A DNA stretch of 18,679 nt, from NCBI GenBank assembly GCA_003243255.1, contig QFQM01000084.1, positions 1 to 18,679 on the forward strand, read 5' to 3'. Position numbers and translations under genes: made by a program. This document shows positions 15,905 through 18,679 of this stretch, one piece after another (position 1 is the stretch's first letter; each line of letters starts with the position of its first letter). The notes beneath the pieces are model-generated. The model was not told where the DNA came from. It saw only the letters and a list, made by a program, of their open reading frames with translations, and ran no database searches. Origin of the DNA: Flavobacterium psychrophilum. GTDB taxonomy: Bacteria > Bacteroidota > Bacteroidia > Flavobacteriales > Flavobacteriaceae.

Positions 15905-15927
15905 GAGGGTGTTTTCGCCACACCCTC
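15905..15927. terminator. Hairpin between convergent passenger genes
   Basis: Arms GAGGGTGT (15905-15912) and ACACCCTC (15920-15927), 7-nt loop, 3 bp after the 87-aa gene stop and 10 bp beyond the end of the 37-aa gene. T runs are poor on both sides, so termination is likely but unproven. Confidence 0.6.
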
Positions 15928-15937
15928 AATAACTCTC

Positions 15938-16051
15938 CTACTTACACTTACGTGGAGTAGGCATACTTCTCAAATAGTAACCGCGTCCTCCCGAAAGATT
16001 AGCGCGATAAACTCTAGTGAACTTCTTTGTTGTGTTACGTGTCTGTGCCAT
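15938..16051 (-). CDS. Small basic passenger protein, 37 aa
   Basis: Reads MAQTRNTTKKFTRVYRANLS then GGRGYYLRSMPTPRKCK, very basic (Arg/Lys rich) with a Gly-Gly-Arg-Gly-Tyr-Tyr centre. An AGAG ribosome-site-like sequence sits about 5 bp before this ATG, which decides for it over an upstream ATG at 16123. It is bounded downstream by the 15905-15927 hairpin. Composition suggests nucleic-acid binding; no family is recognised. Its short size makes it the least certain of the passenger genes. Confidence 0.5.
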   Translation of the reverse strand: MAQTRNTTKKFTRVYRANLSGGRGYYLRSMPTPRKCK

Positions 16052-16173
16052 TTTCTCTATTGTATTAGGCGTTAAACAAAAAAGGTGATTAAGGTTCACC
16101 ACTTGACCTTCTTCGTTTATCAAGTGTAGCGAACACGCAACATATCAAAATTAAGAGAATAGTAAAGACAAGC

Positions 16174-16197
16174 AATCCCCATTAATGGGGATTTTTT
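16174..16197 (+). terminator. Intrinsic terminator, 20-bp palindrome plus T run
   Basis: AATCCCCATTAATGGGGATT (16174-16193) is perfectly palindromic and runs into a T tract to 16197. It is 271 bp after the nearest plus-strand gene and upstream of the 121-aa gene. It may end read-through from the transposase operon or a small plus-strand RNA. Confidence 0.75.
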
Positions 16198-16269
16198 ATT
16201 TGTTGAAAACTTGCCATAAAGTAAATCCAAAAATTAAGTAATTTAGACCAAATCATAAAACAAACTACG

Positions 16270-16635
16270 ATGAAAACTTATGTATCTGGAATTGCTAAAA
16301 ATGTATTTGATGATAATACTCATGTTGTAACCGACGCAAGAGCTGTTGGTTTAGTTGAATTGCCAGTTAATTGGAAAAAACAAACAGTTCCACATGGCCG
16401 AACGATAGTTATCTTTTATGAAAATGATTTTAGAGTAATGGAAAATGTTTTAGAAGTTAGAGTTACCACTGATGATGGTATATTAGCTTATCACGCAGAG
16501 GGTAATACAATTGATTATGACAAAGCTCAAAGCTATGGACTATTTGTATATCCAAAAGGTCACGAATTTTTAAAACCTACAGGTGAGAATAATGAAAGTA
16601 AATACAATAATCCCGAAGAAGAAATTTTCGTTTAA
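16270..16635 (+). CDS. Hypothetical passenger protein, 121 aa
   Basis: Not recognised. Mixed alpha/beta, soluble, beginning MKTYVSGIAKNVFDDNTHVV, with GRTIVIFYENDFRVMENVLE (about 43-62) and a hydrophilic Asn/Glu-rich tail. No signal peptide or catalytic motif. It is an isolated unit: terminators flank it on both sides, and the second is 16 bp from the right inverted repeat. This self-contained packaging is typical of a cargo gene. Confidence 0.72.
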   Translation: MKTYVSGIAKNVFDDNTHVVTDARAVGLVELPVNWKKQTVPHGRTIVIFYENDFRVMENVLEVRVTTDDGILAYHAEGNTIDYDKAQSYGLFVYPKGHEFLKPTGENNESKYNNPEEEIFV

Positions 16636-16642
16636 GATAATA

Positions 16643-16665
16643 GCCTCAAATTAATGAGGCTTTTT
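16643..16665 (+). terminator. Terminator of the 121-aa gene
   Basis: Arms GCCTCA (16643-16648) and TGAGGC (16655-16660), 6-nt loop, then five T, directly after the stop codon. It also shields the neighbouring chromosome from element transcription. Confidence 0.88.
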
Positions 16666-16680
16666 ATTAATCAATCTTAT

Positions 16681-16700
16681 GTAAATAAGGTATACTTACC
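16681..16700 (-). repeat. Right terminal inverted repeat
   Basis: Read on the minus strand it is GGTAAGTATACCTTATTTAC, 18/20 identical to the left end, with the first 11 bases identical. Confidence 0.9.
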
Positions 16701-16708
16701 ATAATTAT
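16701..16708. repeat. Target site duplication, right copy (ATAATTAT)
   Basis: Identical to 12548-12555. Removing 12556-16708 restores a plausible uninterrupted site ending in the short leader of the 93-aa gene. Confidence 0.88.
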
Positions 16709-16731
16709 TACCTTTACAAGACAGTCCCGCT

Positions 16732-17013
16732 ATGAAGTTAACCGAAAAATTAGATCTGCTCCTTAAGGAATTCTACCTCAACGACAAACAGAATGAAGAT
16801 TATTCGCTACAAAAAGCTATTCAGGACACCAAAATTAAACTTTCGCCTTTGGCGAATGGTAAATCACTTGCGAGGAGATTGAAAAGTGAAGGGCTAGTTG
16901 ATCTTAAAGATATGAAATCCGATATGAAAGTCACAATTACCGATAAAGGGCGCATATTTTGTGAACAGACCTCGTTTGCCTATCCGGGGTTCCCCATTAT
17001 AACATATTTTTAA
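16732..17013 (+). CDS. Hypothetical winged-helix-like protein, 93 aa
   Basis: Unassigned chromosomal gene. The stretch SLARRLKSEGLVDLKDMKSD (about 45-64) followed by KVTITDKGRIF (66-76) looks like a recognition helix plus the beta-hairpin wing of small winged-helix regulators. The N-terminus is helical (LTEKLDLLLKEFYLND). The transposon lies only 23 bp before its ATG, so its native upstream promoter has been separated. A TACCTTTA box (16709-16716), one mismatch from consensus, remains. Silencing or altered control is therefore likely. Confidence 0.62.
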   Translation: MKLTEKLDLLLKEFYLNDKQNEDYSLQKAIQDTKIKLSPLANGKSLARRLKSEGLVDLKDMKSDMKVTITDKGRIFCEQTSFAYPGFPIITYF

Positions 17014-17335
17014 GCTACTGCGTAATCTGTATAAATGCATTTTCCATCTAAAATTTTAAACAAAATACTATAACGCGATGCCATGGTAAAGAAAAATTTC
17101 TTACAGCACACTGTTGATTTGTAAAAATCCAATTTTATCCATACGCGGACTGCAGCATTAGCTTTTAAAAGGTTATATTCAGTAATGAAAGATGGTTTTA
17201 CTTGTTGTAAATGTCCTCGCGTCTACTTACCCGGTAACGAATTTTGACTGCCTCTGCTAGTACTTTTCTGTATAGACCCGGGTATAAAGATTTATAGGTG
17301 CAGCTAAGTGCGGTAATAAATTTATGTTAATCTGT

Positions 17336-17366
17336 TTTGCCTCTAACCTATGACTATTTACCTTTG
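17336..17366 (+). promoter_or_regulatory. Consensus Bacteroidota promoter (TTTG - 19 bp - TACCTTTG)
   Basis: TTTG at 17336-17339, 19-bp spacer, TACCTTTG at 17359-17366. This matches both the -33 and -7 boxes at standard spacing, the best promoter match in the window. Start expected near 17373. Confidence 0.7.
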
Positions 17367-17372
17367 AAGCCT

Positions 17373-17434
17373 TATTGCATGTAAGATCATAAATCCAACG
17401 GTTATTATTAAAACCCTTCTTCGGAGGGGTTTTT
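17373..17434 (+). ncRNA. Candidate ~60-nt small RNA
   Basis: Defined by a consensus promoter (17336-17366) and a strong terminator (17410-17434) with no ORF between. The 5' part (about 37 nt) is unstructured by eye and would be free for base pairing. It could equally be a very short leader transcript. Existence is inferred from signals, not from homology. Confidence 0.5.
17410..17434 (+). terminator. Intrinsic terminator with UUCG loop
   Basis: Arms AAAACCCTTC (17410-17419) and GAGGGGTTTT (17424-17433) with one T-G wobble and a TTCG tetraloop, T run through 17434. Confidence 0.85.
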
Positions 17435-18567
17435 CATTCTCAAGCCATTTCGATACTTAGGTAATGCCCACAGTGTTCCGGGCTATTAGCATCAATATGG
17501 TATATTTAGTGTTACTATAACCTATATATTGCTATTGCCCGTTAGCTTGTCGTAAACCGTGCTGTTCTATGATCCGTTCTATTTGTAAGACGAAGTAGAA
17601 GCTTTATATCTACCTTACCAGCCTAATTTCAAGAGTTTTTTTTCAGCCTGCGGTATACCAATTCACAAGTTCGGGAGGCACTTGGTGACTTGGGGATAAA
17701 ATTCTGAAGCTAGAATATTCTCATTTAGCATGGGAAGCCACCCCACTGCAGACTAAAAATTCCGTTAATCTATGCTTGCTGCACAAATTACGATTTAGAG
17801 TTGTACTCCACCTTCATAACTAATCCAATTGCACCAAAGCTCTTCTTCTGAGTAAGGGTTTTTATTCAGGTTTCTTGGATTATAGCTGAGCCCGGCCTTT
17901 TTATATCAGGAAGTGAGTTTAAAAGCGAAGCTAAACTGGAATCACCGGAATGCTTTCTAGGAAGATTTGTTTACAACAAGTTACTTCCGATTCTGTTACG
18001 CCTATATCCTACTGGAAAGCTTGGAATTTCGCAGCACGCTGATAAAAATATAATCAATCGAAGTGGTTATAGCTTTAGAATTTTTTATTATAAGTCTTTT
18101 GGTGCCGTTGTTTATTTTTCGATGCAACTGGTAAGCGTTGCTTATAAACTGACTGTTCACACCAGAGCCTGATGTAAAAACTTTTTCGTAATGACTCTTG
18201 TCTTTTTTATTTAGTCAGTTGGTTTCAGTTGGTTTCATTCAGTTATTAAATTTACTGGCAGGTTACATATTACTTATATCCGTAAATGTATATGTTATAG
18301 TTCTCTCCATTTGCTAAAGCAAAAATTACAACAATTAACCTTGTTCTATTTTCCAGCTATTTTATTCATTTTTGAGTATGTATATTTTGTAATGATCGTC
18401 TGTAAAATAAATAAATGAATGAAAAACATGGGAGATAATATTCTGAAAAGGAACGTGAACATGTTTTTTTTGTAGTCCCTCAATCCAAAAGATACAATTA
18501 TTCGTAAATATTTTAGCAATAAACTCAACCATCTATTATAAATTAACATTTCAAATCTATTAATACT

Positions 18568-18679
18568 ATGAAAAAAATACAAGTAGAGGAAGTAAAATCC
18601 CTGCACAGCAGGAGAAGCTTTCTTAGAATCAGCGGAATTGCCCTTGCAGGAGCAGGGCTTGTAATGGCCGGCTGTAGCA
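18568..18679 (+). CDS. Tat-signal protein, probably ferritin-like domain family, C-terminus beyond window
   Basis: Only 37 codons are in view. They read MKKIQVEEVKSLHSRRSFLR followed by ISGIALAGAGLVMAGCS. The SRRSFLR twin-arginine motif, hydrophobic stretch and AGC lipobox-like end indicate export by Tat, probably with lipidation. I recall flavobacterial ferritin-like domain proteins with this kind of N-terminus, but the diagnostic domain is off the edge, so the family name is tentative. The start is fixed by the signal peptide layout. Confidence 0.7.
   Translation, partial: MKKIQVEEVKSLHSRRSFLRISGIALAGAGLVMAGCS

Larger units (their letters stand above)
12556..16700. mobile_element. IS1595-family transposon with passenger genes, 4145 bp, complete
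   Basis: Bounded by 20-bp terminal inverted repeats and flanked by a perfect 8-bp direct duplication, with an intact ISXO2-type DDE transposase inside. Typical IS1595 elements are about 0.7-1.1 kb with the transposase alone; this one has roughly 3 kb more. The extra DNA holds about eight small genes, a candidate structured RNA and several terminators. Cargo of very low GC sits right up to both ends: the first gene's stop codon is within the left repeat, and the last gene's terminator is 16 bp from the right repeat. The intact ends and duplication suggest a fairly recent insertion. Passenger genes are known in some IS1595 groups; this cargo set I do not recognise. Confidence 0.9.
17014..18567. 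other. 1.55-kb gene-free stretch
   Basis: No supported protein gene; a minus-strand frame at 18346-18606 is AT-rich low-complexity and overlaps the next real start. The one clear unit inside is the promoter-terminator pair at 17336-17434. A short tandem CAGTTGGTTT duplication (18216-18235) is the only repeat noticed. Confidence 0.6.

Noticed and set aside
12548..16708. Idea that the flanking repeats are 28-bp inverted repeats starting at ATAATTAT
   Set aside because: ATAATTAT is a palindrome and is present as an 8-bp direct repeat; family ends start with GG, so it is the target duplication and the true repeats are 20 bp.
18216..18235. Tandem CAGTTGGTTT repeat, two copies
   Set aside because: Only two units, no larger array or context; likely chance or slippage.
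18346..18606. 86-aa minus-strand frame near the right end
   Set aside because: Low-complexity Phe/Leu/Tyr-rich translation of AT-rich DNA that overlaps the well-supported Tat-signal gene on the other strand.

Overview
The window looks like chromosomal DNA of a flavobacterium-like member of the Bacteroidota. The signs are low overall GC, weak Shine-Dalgarno sequences, several TAnnTTTG (-7) promoter boxes, a GG-type lanthipeptide leader of the Bacteroidota style, and a partial Tat-signal gene of a type I recognise from flavobacteria. No rRNA, tRNA or CRISPR array was seen.

Left part (1-3700, minus strand): a class I lanthipeptide locus read toward the left edge. The order is precursor (82 aa, NGGG leader end, 8 Cys in the core), a strong stem-loop with a T run, LanC cyclase with all its zinc ligands, then a LanB dehydratase cut by the window edge. 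A 14-bp perfect palindrome lies just upstream of the precursor. Divergent from it (3971-5248) is a secreted erythromycin-esterase-family protein.

Middle (5572-9052): a tightly spaced helicase + DUF2252 gene pair that looks more GC-rich than its surroundings, convergent with a small membrane protein. Next comes a 1.8-kb gene-free stretch (9053-10828) with several strong hairpins and intrinsic terminators that have no visible gene to serve. An AraC-type regulator follows (10829-11770), then another gene-poor stretch with an orphan terminator.

12548-16708: the clearest find. A complete 4145-bp IS1595-family (ISXO2-type) transposon lies at 12556-16700. It has 20-bp terminal inverted repeats (18/20 identical, starting GG) and an exact 8-bp target duplication, ATAATTAT. 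Besides the DDE transposase it carries about eight small passenger genes: a lipoprotein, a TerB-like protein, several unknowns, a 37-aa basic protein, and an 87-aa gene overlapping the transposase stop. It also holds a probable structured RNA (about 14340-14524) with its own -7 box, and a 16-bp palindrome in front of the transposase. It sits 24 bp upstream of a small winged-helix-like gene (16732).

Right end (17014-18679): about 1.5 kb without genes. Inside it is a consensus Bacteroidota promoter (TTTG, 19-bp spacer, TACCTTTG) only some 45 bp before a UUCG-loop terminator, predicting a roughly 60-nt RNA. The window ends in the first codons of a Tat-signal protein, probably of the ferritin-like group.
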